64,000 bases of DNA, from positions 62,001 through 126,000 of the forward strand of contig NZ_AXAY01000007.1 in the NCBI RefSeq assembly GCF_000473045.1, in the 5' to 3' direction. Each line of letters opens with the position of its first letter. The first letter of the stretch is position 1. This DNA is from Bradyrhizobium sp. WSM3983 (GTDB lineage: Bacteria; Pseudomonadota; Alphaproteobacteria; Rhizobiales; Xanthobacteraceae). A program made the translations under genes and the position numbers. Shown piece after piece: positions 8,916 through 18,117 of this stretch. The notes below the pieces were generated by a model. That model searched no databases, was not told where the DNA came from, and was given only the letters and a program-made list of their open reading frames with translations.

Positions 8916-10289
8916 TCACGCGCGCGGCGGTTCGGCGTGACTGATGACGCGTTTCACGCTCGGGAACGCACGGCGCAGCCTGCGCTCGATCGCATCGACC
9001 TGCTCGTGCACCTTGATGACGGTCATCGACGGCATGGCGCGGCAATGGAAGTTGACGATCTCGCCACCCTCGGTGTCGCGGACGCGCACGTTATGGATGT
9101 CGTGGATCTCGCCGCCGGCGGCGTATTCGGTCAGCGCGGCGGCGATGGTCTGTACCCGTTCCGGCGCCGCATCGACGCCGAACGGCAGTTCCGGTTCCAG
9201 CGGCTCGATATGGACGTCAACCTCGACGTCCGCGCCGAACTCCTCCTGGATGTTCTGTTCCAGAGTGTTGGCGACATCGTGGGCCGCCTCGAGCTGCATG
9301 TCGGCATTGACCTCGAGGTCGATGCCGACGATCAGCTTGGCAACGAGGTCGTGCACCGTGACGTGGTGGATGGCGAGGCCCGAATTGTGCGCGATCACCA
9401 TGATGCGGTCGCGCACGGTCTCGTTGTCGCGGACGACCGGCACTGCGGTGAAGGCGAGGTCGGCATCGCCGAAGGTCTTGGAGACGGCGGCTTGCGCGTT
9501 GCGCTTGATCTCCTCGACGCGGTCAATCGGATAGGTCCTGGGCACGTTGACGATGCTGTCGATGAAGGTGGTCGCCCCGACCATGCGCACGCGCAGGCGC
9601 TCGACGTCGATCACGCCGGGGACGCCTCGGATCGCGGCGGTGGCCTTCTCCAATGCGCCCTCAGGCGCGCGGTCGACCAGCGTCTGCACCGTGGAGCTTG
9701 CCATCCGCAGGCCGAGAGCCGCGATCATGACTGCCACGACCGCGGCTGCAGCAGCGTCACCCCACCAGAAGCCGAAGGCTGCGAGGATCAGGCCCACGAT
9801 CACGGCACACGAGCCCATGACATCAGAGGCGAAATGCAGCGCGTCGGCGGCGAGCGCCTCGCTTCGGGTCTCCCGGGCGGCGCGGTGCAGAGCGCGGGCG
9901 CGCCAGAGGTTGACGACGATGTCGACCACCAGCACGACAAATGGCACCGCCGAAATCGTCGGCGGCGGGGTTCCCTCGCGAAGGTGGCTATAGGACTGGA
10001 CCAGGATGCCGCCGGCGAGCACGTAGAGCAGCGCGGTGACGCCGAGCGCGGAGATGCTCTCGAGCTTGCCGTGGCCGTAATGGTGCTCGTGGTCGGCAGG
10101 CTTGTCGGAGATCCGAACCACCGCCCAGGTGATGATGGTTGCGACCAAATCGATCGAGGAGTGCAGCGCTTCGGAGATCAGCGCCAGCGACCCGATCGCG
10201 ATGCCGACCACGAATTTGGCCACCGCCATGCCGCCGCTGGCGAGGATCGAGATTGCCGCGACCGATGTCTTGTCGTGTTGTCCGCTCAT
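8916..10289 (-). CDS. Cation diffusion facilitator transporter with three C-terminal repeats
   Basis: This is a CDF-family metal/proton antiporter of 457 residues from MSGQHDKTSV. Six membrane helices lie in the first 220 residues. The metal site is recognisable as H-X3-D in helix 2 (SEALHSSIDLV) and helix 5 (ADALHFASDVM), with a His-rich loop HEHHYGHGK between helices 2 and 3. The remaining 235 residues are unusually long and appear to hold three copies of the cytosolic dimerisation fold instead of one, starting near VIDVERLRVR, IHHVTVHDLV and IHDIHNVRVR. The substrate (Zn, Fe, Co or other) cannot be told from the sequence. Confidence 0.88.
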   Translation of the reverse strand: MSGQHDKTSVAAISILASGGMAVAKFVVGIAIGSLALISEALHSSIDLVATIITWAVVRISDKPADHEHHYGHGKLESISALGVTALLYVLAGGILVQSYSHLREGTPPPTISAVPFVVLVVDIVVNLWRARALHRAARETRSEALAADALHFASDVMGSCAVIVGLILAAFGFWWGDAAAAAVVAVMIAALGLRMASSTVQTLVDRAPEGALEKATAAIRGVPGVIDVERLRVRMVGATTFIDSIVNVPRTYPIDRVEEIKRNAQAAVSKTFGDADLAFTAVPVVRDNETVRDRIMVIAHNSGLAIHHVTVHDLVAKLIVGIDLEVNADMQLEAAHDVANTLEQNIQEEFGADVEVDVHIEPLEPELPFGVDAAPERVQTIAAALTEYAAGGEIHDIHNVRVRDTEGGEIVNFHCRAMPSMTVIKVHEQVDAIERRLRRAFPSVKRVISHAEPPRA

Positions 10290-10405
10290 GTCCGGGGATT
10301 TAGCAGGGCGGCGGTGAACATCAAGCGACGATCCACAGGAGTAGTCGCTAGTGAGTTGCAGGAGCGGGACTGTCGGTTGCGTCATTTCTGGGTGGTCAAG
10401 GACCT

Positions 10406-10509
10406 GGTCCCGTAGGGTGGGCAAAGGCGCGCAGCGCCGTGCCCACCAACAGGTGTCTTCTGATCGACCGCATGGTGGGCACGCTACGCTTTGCCCACCC
10501 TACGGGACC
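10406..10509. repeat. Intergenic palindromic repeat, family A (GTAGGGTGGGCAAAG type)
   Basis: A 21-base perfect inverted repeat (10406-10426 with 10489-10509) encloses a second inverted repeat, GTGCCCACCA (10439-10448) and TGGTGGGCAC (10473-10482). It lies between two genes transcribed toward the left. The same architecture with diverged bases occurs at 13778-13862. Such elements are common between genes in Bradyrhizobium and relatives and can fold into a cruciform or long hairpin. Confidence 0.8.
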
Positions 10510-10526
10510 GGAATCTGGAACGACGG

Positions 10527-11498
10527 CTACGGCATCGTCACCACGATCTTCCCGAGATGCTTGTTCGCCTCCATGTGCTCGAACGCCTTGTCGATGTCGT
10601 CGAACCCGTAGACCTTGTCGATCGGCAACTGGAGCTTTCGCGCCTCGACCGCGCCCCAGATGTCCTTCCTGACCTCGTCGAAGATCTCACGGACCTCCTC
10701 GATGCTGCGAGTGCGGAAGGTGACGCCGATATAGCTGATGCGGCGGGCGGCATGCAGGTCGAAGTTGAAATCGGCATGGGTGCCGCCGAGCCGGCCGACA
10801 TTGACGATGCGGCCCAAAACCTTCGTCGCGGCGAGGTTCTGATTGGCGACCTTGCCCGAGACCTGGTCGACGATGAGGTCGACGCCTTCGCCGTTCGTCG
10901 CCTTCAGCACCTCGTCGACCCATTTTGGATCGGAGGAGTCGACCGCGAGATCGGCGCCATACTCCGTCAGCCGGCCGCGGCGATAGGCATCGGTCGAGGA
11001 GCCGATCACCAGCCTGGCGCCTTTGAGCCTGGCGATCTGCATCGCCATCAGGCCGACGCCGGAGCTCGCGCCCTGGATCAGCACGGCTTGCCCCGGCTGT
11101 ACCCCGCCGACCATGACGACGGCGTTGTACATCGTCGCCAGGGCGACGGGGAGGGTGGCGGCCTCCTCAAAATTCATGTTCGAGGGGGCGCGGAACAGCC
11201 GGCCGTGATCGGCGAGCGTATACTTCGCGAACGCCGCGCCGCCCGAGCCCATGATGCGGTCGCCGACCTTCACACCCTTCGCATCCGGTCCGAGCCCGGC
11301 GACTTCGCCGGCCCATTCCATGCCGAGCACGGTGCCGACGCCGCCGGCCGCGCCATGGGCGTGGCCCCTGCGCATGCCGGTGTCGGCACGATTGAGGCCA
11401 CAGGCGCGGACGCGCACGAGCACTTGCGTGCCCTCAGGCTTTGGTTGAGCGACGTCGGAAATCTTAGCGCCGTCAGGGCCGTAGACATAAGCCTTCAT
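10527..11498 (-). CDS. Zinc-less quinone oxidoreductase-type medium-chain dehydrogenase
   Basis: This is an NADPH-binding MDR-superfamily reductase of 323 residues, most like quinone/zeta-crystallin oxidoreductases. The N-terminal GroES-like domain (1-125) lacks the zinc-ligand pattern of alcohol dehydrogenases. The Rossmann domain shows IQGASSGVGLMAMQIARLKG in two parts (IQGASSGVGL and MAMQIARLKGA), followed by IGSSTDAYRRG. It is likely to reduce quinones or alpha,beta-unsaturated carbonyls. It lies 25 bases upstream of, and on the same strand as, the intergenic repeat, and follows the nitronate monooxygenase gene closely, so the two may be cotranscribed. Confidence 0.85.
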   Translation of the reverse strand: MKAYVYGPDGAKISDVAQPKPEGTQVLVRVRACGLNRADTGMRRGHAHGAAGGVGTVLGMEWAGEVAGLGPDAKGVKVGDRIMGSGGAAFAKYTLADHGRLFRAPSNMNFEEAATLPVALATMYNAVVMVGGVQPGQAVLIQGASSGVGLMAMQIARLKGARLVIGSSTDAYRRGRLTEYGADLAVDSSDPKWVDEVLKATNGEGVDLIVDQVSGKVANQNLAATKVLGRIVNVGRLGGTHADFNFDLHAARRISYIGVTFRTRSIEEVREIFDEVRKDIWGAVEARKLQLPIDKVYGFDDIDKAFEHMEANKHLGKIVVTMP

Positions 11499-11523
11499 GA
11501 ATTGCTCTCGCTTCTTGAAGTGA

Positions 11524-13355
<1,832 letters not shown>

Positions 13356-13409
13356 GCAGTGCCCCTCGATTGTCGGCCGCTTAGATTTTTGCGCGTCGTC
13401 CGTTGCGCC

Positions 13410-13613
13410 TCAATAGCGCGCCGCGACCGGGCCGGGCGCCTTGCCGATCGGTGCCTTTCCAATCGGGCTCTTGCCGATCGGCATCTTGCCGATCGGTGCC
13501 CGCTCGGCCGGATAGACCGGTACGGGCTGGCGGCGCGGCAGATCCGCAGCGTTCGCAGCCGTCACCAGAGCAAGCGTCGCACCCAGAACAATTACAATCT
13601 TCTTCACAGTCAT
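13410..13613 (-). CDS. Small secreted protein with PIGKx pentapeptide repeats
   Basis: This is a 67-residue protein starting at MTVKKIVIVLG. The signal peptide ends at ANAAD (about residue 22). The mature part is basic and proline-rich and contains PIGKM, PIGKS, PIGKA and PIGKA in tandem, encoded by four 15-base units at about 13440-13500. No known domain is evident. It is followed downstream (left) by the permuted NlpC/P60-like secreted protein, transcribed the same way. Confidence 0.65.
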   Translation of the reverse strand: MTVKKIVIVLGATLALVTAANAADLPRRQPVPVYPAERAPIGKMPIGKSPIGKAPIGKAPGPVAARY

Positions 13614-13777
13614 ACCCCTAGCAGGTTTGGTCCAAACACGGCTGAGCCGTGCCCCCAGACACGGCTTACAGAAGGGCGGCGGAATGCGTCCACAGTGCGG
13701 CATCCCCGCGACATGTTGGCGGCGCGCGGAGATGTGATGTGTGTCGGAATGTTTCGAAGCGGTGCGTTCCTCAGTCC

Positions 13778-13862
13778 GTAGGATGGGTAGAGCGAAGCGA
13801 AACCCATCGGCCGTTTGCGCGTGGAGAGATGATGGGTTTCGTTGCCGCTCTACCCATCCTAC
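13778..13862. repeat. Intergenic palindromic repeat, family A variant (GTAGGATGGGTAGAGC type)
   Basis: A perfect 16-base inverted repeat (13778-13793 with 13847-13862) flanks an inner pair, GAAACCCATC (13799-13808) and GATGGGTTTC (13831-13840). The outer and inner arm layout matches the element at 10406-10509, so the two are members of one family. Confidence 0.8.
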
Positions 13863-13871
13863 AGGAGGATC

Positions 13872-15278
13872 TCACCCGATCCTGTTCAGGCTGTTGCGGA
13901 TCGTCGAGAAGATGCCGCCAATGTCCTTGCGGAGCGCGTCGAGCGCGTTGAAATTGTCGAAGATGCGGGCGAGGCGGTCTTCGACCTCGCGCTTGCTCTT
14001 CGTCAGCGCATCGACACGCGAGGTGAGGGTGACATCGCCATTGGCCTCGATCTCGCCGACGGTTTTGGCCAGGAGATCGCGGGTGGAGCTGACCTCAGTG
14101 ATCATGGCCTCGATGCCGAACACCGGCGCTTTCAGCGGGACGAGATCGGCTTGGGATTTCGACAGCTCCGCCTTGAAGGCGTTGAGCGTGGCCAGCGTCT
14201 CCTGCAAGGCGCCGAGGCGCTGGCGCGACTGAAGGACGAAATCGTTCAGCGCGTTCTGGCGGTCGACGAGCGTCTTGCCGTCGGGATCGGTCTCGACGTC
14301 GGCGAGCGAGCGGTCGAGCTGGGCCTGACGCTGGACGAGCTCCTCGAAATCGAGCCGGATGGCTTTGAGGATGTTGGCGCTGTCGTCGATACGGGCCAGG
14401 CGCTGCTCGATCTCGATCTTGTTTTTCGACAGCGTCTCGACGCGAGCGCTGAGCGGGGCCGAGCCGCCGGTCTCGAGCTCGTCGACGCTTTTGGCAAGGC
14501 GATCATGACTGAGGCTGAGCTCGCCGATCAGGGCATTGATGCCGGCGTCGGATGAGCGCAGCGGCACCAGCTCGGCGTGGGATTTCGCCAGATCTTCCTT
14601 GTACTGGTTGAGCGTCGCAAAAGTGTCCTGCACGGCGTTGACCCGGCCGAGCAGCGTCGATACGTCGCGGGCGATGTCCTTCAGCCGGTCGGCGAGATTG
14701 TTCTTGCGGTCGTCGGACTCGAGGTCGAGCAGCGACCTTTCGAGCTGGTTCTGGCGGTCGCGGATCTCGGTGAAGACGGGCTCGACTGCGCGGCGCTGAT
14801 CGGCGACCTTGCCGACCATCTCGCGCAGCCCCTGCTGGCGGCGGCGAATCTCGGCGAGCTGGTCGTGCATGTCGGTGGACTGGTTGCGGCCCCGCTGGAG
14901 CAGTGCGCGCTGCTCAGTCTCGCCGAGCTTGTCGTGCAGGGCTGAGACGGCCTCCCTGGGATCGCTCTCGATCAGGTGCTGGACGGTCGTATCAAGGTGG
15001 TTTTGCAGGGCGTGCGCGACGACGACGTCTTCCCGGGTCTTCTTGAGGCGGTCGCGCAGCTTGTCGAGCCGCCGGTCCTGGCGCGAGAGACGCCAGGCGG
15101 AGGCGCCGATCAGCGCCAGCCCGACCACCAGGATCGCGCCGATGGCGATGCGCTGCGGCATCGGCTGGCCCGTAAACAGGGCGGGCAAATAGGTGATGTC
15201 GTAACCAAACGTCTGCGGGGCGACAAACGCGATGGCGGCAAGCAGGACAAACCAGGCAACCAGGAAAAACAGCCACAT
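13872..15278 (-). CDS. Membrane-anchored coiled-coil protein with a duplicated ~145-residue unit
   Basis: This is a 468-residue protein from MWLFFLVAWF. Two N-terminal membrane helices (about 1-22 and 42-62) are followed by roughly 400 residues of predicted cytoplasmic coiled coil. The coiled region holds two copies of one unit. One runs RDRQNQLERSLLDLES to IDDSANILKAIRLDFEEL; the other runs VQRQAQLDRSLADVET to the C-terminus IFDNFNALDALRKDIGG. Shared landmarks are FATLNQYKEDLAKS versus LATLNAFKAELSKS and LSARVETLSKNKIEIEQRLARI versus the matching LTSRVDALTKSKREVEDRLA. The function is unknown; a structural or scaffold role would fit. Confidence 0.75.
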   Translation of the reverse strand: MWLFFLVAWFVLLAAIAFVAPQTFGYDITYLPALFTGQPMPQRIAIGAILVVGLALIGASAWRLSRQDRRLDKLRDRLKKTREDVVVAHALQNHLDTTVQHLIESDPREAVSALHDKLGETEQRALLQRGRNQSTDMHDQLAEIRRRQQGLREMVGKVADQRRAVEPVFTEIRDRQNQLERSLLDLESDDRKNNLADRLKDIARDVSTLLGRVNAVQDTFATLNQYKEDLAKSHAELVPLRSSDAGINALIGELSLSHDRLAKSVDELETGGSAPLSARVETLSKNKIEIEQRLARIDDSANILKAIRLDFEELVQRQAQLDRSLADVETDPDGKTLVDRQNALNDFVLQSRQRLGALQETLATLNAFKAELSKSQADLVPLKAPVFGIEAMITEVSSTRDLLAKTVGEIEANGDVTLTSRVDALTKSKREVEDRLARIFDNFNALDALRKDIGGIFSTIRNSLNRIG

Positions 15279-15469
15279 CGTGACGTCCTCACGCCGGCAC
15301 ACATTTTCGCCATGATTGCTATTGGAGAGCGGAAGCGAGATCAAGGGCCGGGCGGGTTGCCGAACGTTTCCGGGATGCGCAATCCACCGATGGTTGCGTC
15401 AGCCGGTTGGTGGAGGAGGGCGCAAGGGGATGCAGGGGTTTCCTGAAAATGGGGGCAACGCCCTTAGCC

Positions 15470-15595
15470 GTCATTCCGGGGGCGGCGCGTAGCGCCGAGC
15501 CCGGAATCCATTTATCCGCGCCACTGCCGCCCGATGGATTCTCAGATGCGCAATTGCGCATCATAGCTCGCGACTTCGTCGCGCCCCGGAATGAC
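15470..15595. repeat. Intergenic palindromic repeat, family B (GTCATTCCGGGG type)
   Basis: Outer arms are GTCATTCCGGGG (15470-15481) and CCCCGGAATGAC (15584-15595). Inside are CCCGGAATCCAT/ATGGATTC arms and an 18-base perfect palindrome at 15545-15562 centred on CAATTG. It fills most of the 325-base gap between the coiled-coil gene and the FAH-family gene. The rest of that gap holds nothing I can recognise. Confidence 0.8.
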
Positions 15596-15603
15596 AGAGA
15601 GAG

Positions 15604-16389
15604 TTACAGCCGAAACTCGTTCGTCAACTCGCCGATGCCGTCGATCGCCACCGTCACAATATTCACCGGCTCCTTCATGACGCCGACGCCGACCGAGGTG
15701 CCGACTGCGATGAGGTCGCCGGCGAGCAGGGTCATGTCGTGGGAGATCTTGCTGACGAGCGCTTGCGCGCTGAAGATCATGTCCGCGATCGGATAGTTCT
15801 GCCGCTCCGCGCCATTGAGGATGGTGCGAACAGTGAGTTTTGCGGGATCGAGGCCGGTCGCGATGACCGGACCGAACGGGCCGTAATCGTCGATGCCCTT
15901 GGCGCGGGCCCACTGGGGAAAGGTGGGATCGCTGGTCAGGATGTCGTTGGCGGTGATGTCGTTGACGCAGGTGTAGCCGAAGATGAAGCTGTCGGCTTCG
16001 GCCGGCGAGACGCGGGCGCAGGTCTTGCCGATGACGATGCCGAGCTCGCCCTCATAGGTCGTCTTGCCGTCGTAGTAGGAGGGACGGCGGATCACGGCGC
16101 CGGGCGTCGTGATGGTGGTGGTGGCCTTGAGCAGATAGAGCGGCTCCGGCGGCTCGGGTTGATTGAGCTTTGCCGCGAGCGCGTGAAAATTGTTCCAGAG
16201 TGCGACGATCTTGCTGGGCGCGCAGGGCGCGAGCAGCTCGACCTCCGACAGCGCCAGCGTCTTGCCGGTGCTTACGTTGCGGCCGAACATCTCGCCCTCA
16301 TGCACGCTGATGCCTGAAGTGGTCAGCGTGCCGAAGCCGGTGGTGCCGGCATGGCGGAAACGGAGCCACTGTTTCATCTCGCCCGCCAT
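15604..16389 (-). CDS. Fumarylacetoacetate hydrolase family enzyme
   Basis: This FAH-fold hydrolase/decarboxylase has about 261 residues. The metal-binding segments are YEGELGIVIGK (Glu ligands) and GYTCVNDITANDIL (Asp ligand), and the C-terminus carries LLAGDLIAVGTSVGVG. Members cleave acylpyruvates or decarboxylate 2-oxo acids. It overlaps the preceding ketopantoate-reductase-like gene in TGATG, so the pair is translationally coupled and probably acts on related 2-oxo acids. The exact substrate is unknown. Confidence 0.85.
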   Translation of the reverse strand: MAGEMKQWLRFRHAGTTGFGTLTTSGISVHEGEMFGRNVSTGKTLALSEVELLAPCAPSKIVALWNNFHALAAKLNQPEPPEPLYLLKATTTITTPGAVIRRPSYYDGKTTYEGELGIVIGKTCARVSPAEADSFIFGYTCVNDITANDILTSDPTFPQWARAKGIDDYGPFGPVIATGLDPAKLTVRTILNGAERQNYPIADMIFSAQALVSKISHDMTLLAGDLIAVGTSVGVGVMKEPVNIVTVAIDGIGELTNEFRL

Positions 16390-17408
16390 CACGCCACCGC
16401 CAGTGCGCGAGGATCGGTCGGTGCCGAGACGCCGTCATAGAGGCCGGCGACACGGGCGCGCTGGGTCACCATCGCCAGCACGGAATCGAGGGCGGGCGTC
16501 GGGATCTTGGTCAAGCGGCCCATCTCCTGCACCACGGTCACGAGCGGGTCGATCTCCATCGGGCGGCCGCGCTCGAGATCCTGGAGCATCGAGGTCTTGT
16601 GCGCGCCGACCTTGCGGGCGCCCTCGATGCGGCGCTCGACATCGACGCGGAATTTGACGCCGAAGGTTTCGGCGATCGCTTGCGTCTCCACCATGATCGC
16701 GCGCGACAGCGCCCGCGTGGACGGATCGGTGCAGATCACGTCGAGCGTGGCGTGCGTCAGCGCGCTGATCGGGTTGAAGCAGACATTGCCCCAGAGCTTG
16801 AGCCAGATCTCGTCGCGGATGCGATCGAGCACCGGCGCCTTCAGGCCGGCGGCGACGAAGAGATCGGCGAGGCGCTGCACGTCGGCAGCGATCTCGCCGG
16901 AGGGTTCGCCGAGCGGAAAATTGTTGCCGTAGACGTGGCGGATCACGCCGGGCGCCTCGAGCTCGGTGGCGGGATAGACGATGCAGCCGATGGCGCGTTC
17001 GGCGCCGAGCTCGCGCCATTGCCGTCCGCCGGGATCGATGCTCTCCAGCGTCGAGTTCTCGTACTCGCCGCCGTGCTTGTGGAAGTACCAATAGGGGATG
17101 CCGTTGACCGCGGTGACAATGCGGGTGTGCGGCCCGAGCAGCGGCTGCATCTTCTCGATCACGCCGGTGATCGAATGCGCCTTCAGCGTGACGATGACGT
17201 AGTCCTGCACGCCGAGCTCGGCCGCGTTGTCGGTGCAGCGGGGATGGACGGTGTGCTTTTCCTCGCCGGCGAGCAGCGTCAGGCCGCGCTCGCGCATCGC
17301 GGCGAGGTGCGCGCCGCGCGCGACCAGGCTGACATCAGCGCCTGCGCGCGCCAGCTGCACGCCGAGATATCCGCCGATCGCGCCGGCGCCGTAGATGCAG
17401 ATCTTCAT
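16389..17408 (-). CDS. 2-dehydropantoate 2-reductase family protein (PanE/ApbA-like)
   Basis: This is an NADPH-dependent ketopantoate-reductase family protein of 339 residues. The N-terminal Rossmann motif is IYGAGAIGGYLGVQLA and the catalytic lysine segment is IRDEIWLKLWGNVCFNPISA (in two parts, with the conserved W-K-L-W and N residues). True PanE acts in pantothenate synthesis, but paralogues reduce other 2-oxo acids. Coupling to an FAH-family gene suggests such an alternative role. Sequence similarity alone does not separate the options. Confidence 0.82.
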   Translation of the reverse strand: MKICIYGAGAIGGYLGVQLARAGADVSLVARGAHLAAMRERGLTLLAGEEKHTVHPRCTDNAAELGVQDYVIVTLKAHSITGVIEKMQPLLGPHTRIVTAVNGIPYWYFHKHGGEYENSTLESIDPGGRQWRELGAERAIGCIVYPATELEAPGVIRHVYGNNFPLGEPSGEIAADVQRLADLFVAAGLKAPVLDRIRDEIWLKLWGNVCFNPISALTHATLDVICTDPSTRALSRAIMVETQAIAETFGVKFRVDVERRIEGARKVGAHKTSMLQDLERGRPMEIDPLVTVVQEMGRLTKIPTPALDSVLAMVTQRARVAGLYDGVSAPTDPRALAVA

Positions 17409-17512
17409 GAAATCCTCGCGGGGGGTACCGGAATTTTGGGACGAAAGATCCGGTCCGGCTCGGAAATATCCGAGCCGGGGCCGGTAGTCGCAGGGGAAGA
17501 GTAGTTGCCGCC

Positions 17513-17938
17513 TTAAGCTGCTTGCGGCGTACCGTTGATCGCTTGGTCCATGGCAGCCGCGATGTCGCGCATGCTGATGACGGAGACGAGGCTGTAGTCG
17601 TCGATCACAGGCAGGTGCCGGATGTGATTCCGGTTCATCAGATGCCTGACGTGCTCGATCGTGTCCAAGGAGGTGCAGGAGACAAGCTGCTGCACCGAGA
17701 CGAGTTGCGAGACCTTGACGTTGACGGCGTTGGCGCCGTGCTCGGCGACGGCGCGCACCACGTCACGCTCGGTGAACATGCCGACCGCGGTGTTTCCCTC
17801 CGAGCGGACCACGTCCTTCACCACCAGCGCGCTGATATTGTTGGCTCGCATCAGCTTCGCGGCGATACCCACTGTTTCGTTCATCCGCACCGTGACAACG
17901 CGCGGCGTCTTCTTGCGCAGAATGTCTCCGACCAGCAT
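17513..17938 (-). CDS. Tandem CBS-domain protein
   Basis: This 141-residue protein consists only of two CBS motifs (about 8-62 and 75-130), with MLVGDILRKK at the start and HIRHLPVIDDYSLVSVISMRDIA at the end of the second motif (split here as HIRHLPVIDDY and SLVSVISMRDIA). CBS pairs bind adenine nucleotides and usually regulate another protein. The ATG is preceded by GGGAGG. A copy of the 17-bp GntR palindrome lies 34 bases upstream of the start, which places this gene in the predicted oxalate regulon. What it regulates is unknown. Confidence 0.85.
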   Translation of the reverse strand: MLVGDILRKKTPRVVTVRMNETVGIAAKLMRANNISALVVKDVVRSEGNTAVGMFTERDVVRAVAEHGANAVNVKVSQLVSVQQLVSCTSLDTIEHVRHLMNRNHIRHLPVIDDYSLVSVISMRDIAAAMDQAINGTPQAA

Positions 17939-17972
17939 TGCAACCTCCCTAGGGTGAATGACGGATCGAGTG

Positions 17973-17989
17973 TGGTATACATAATGCCA
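17973..17989. promoter_or_regulatory. GntR operator copy 1, upstream of CBS gene
   Basis: TGGTATACATAATGCCA. It matches the palindrome TGGYAT-N5-ATGCCA at 11 of 12 half-site positions and ends 34 bases before the CBS-gene start. One of six copies in the window; binding by the GntR encoded at 30745-31473 is inferred. Confidence 0.6.
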
Positions 17990-18061
17990 ATCGTCAAGCA
18001 CTCGATTTGGTTCATCCGAAAATTCTTGCGGCAGGAATGCTGACGTTGTCGTGGGAGCACA

Positions 18062-18090
18062 AAGAAAAAGGGCGCATCGCTGCGCCCCTT
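18062..18090 (-). terminator. Rho-independent terminator of the first OxlT-like gene
   Basis: On the minus strand a GGGCGCA/TGCGCCC stem (7 bp) with a 4-base loop is followed by TTTTTCTTT. It lies 28 bases after the stop of the gene at 18118. Confidence 0.75.
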
Positions 18091-18117
18091 CTGACCGTCG
18101 TGAAGGCGTGTGGCGGC

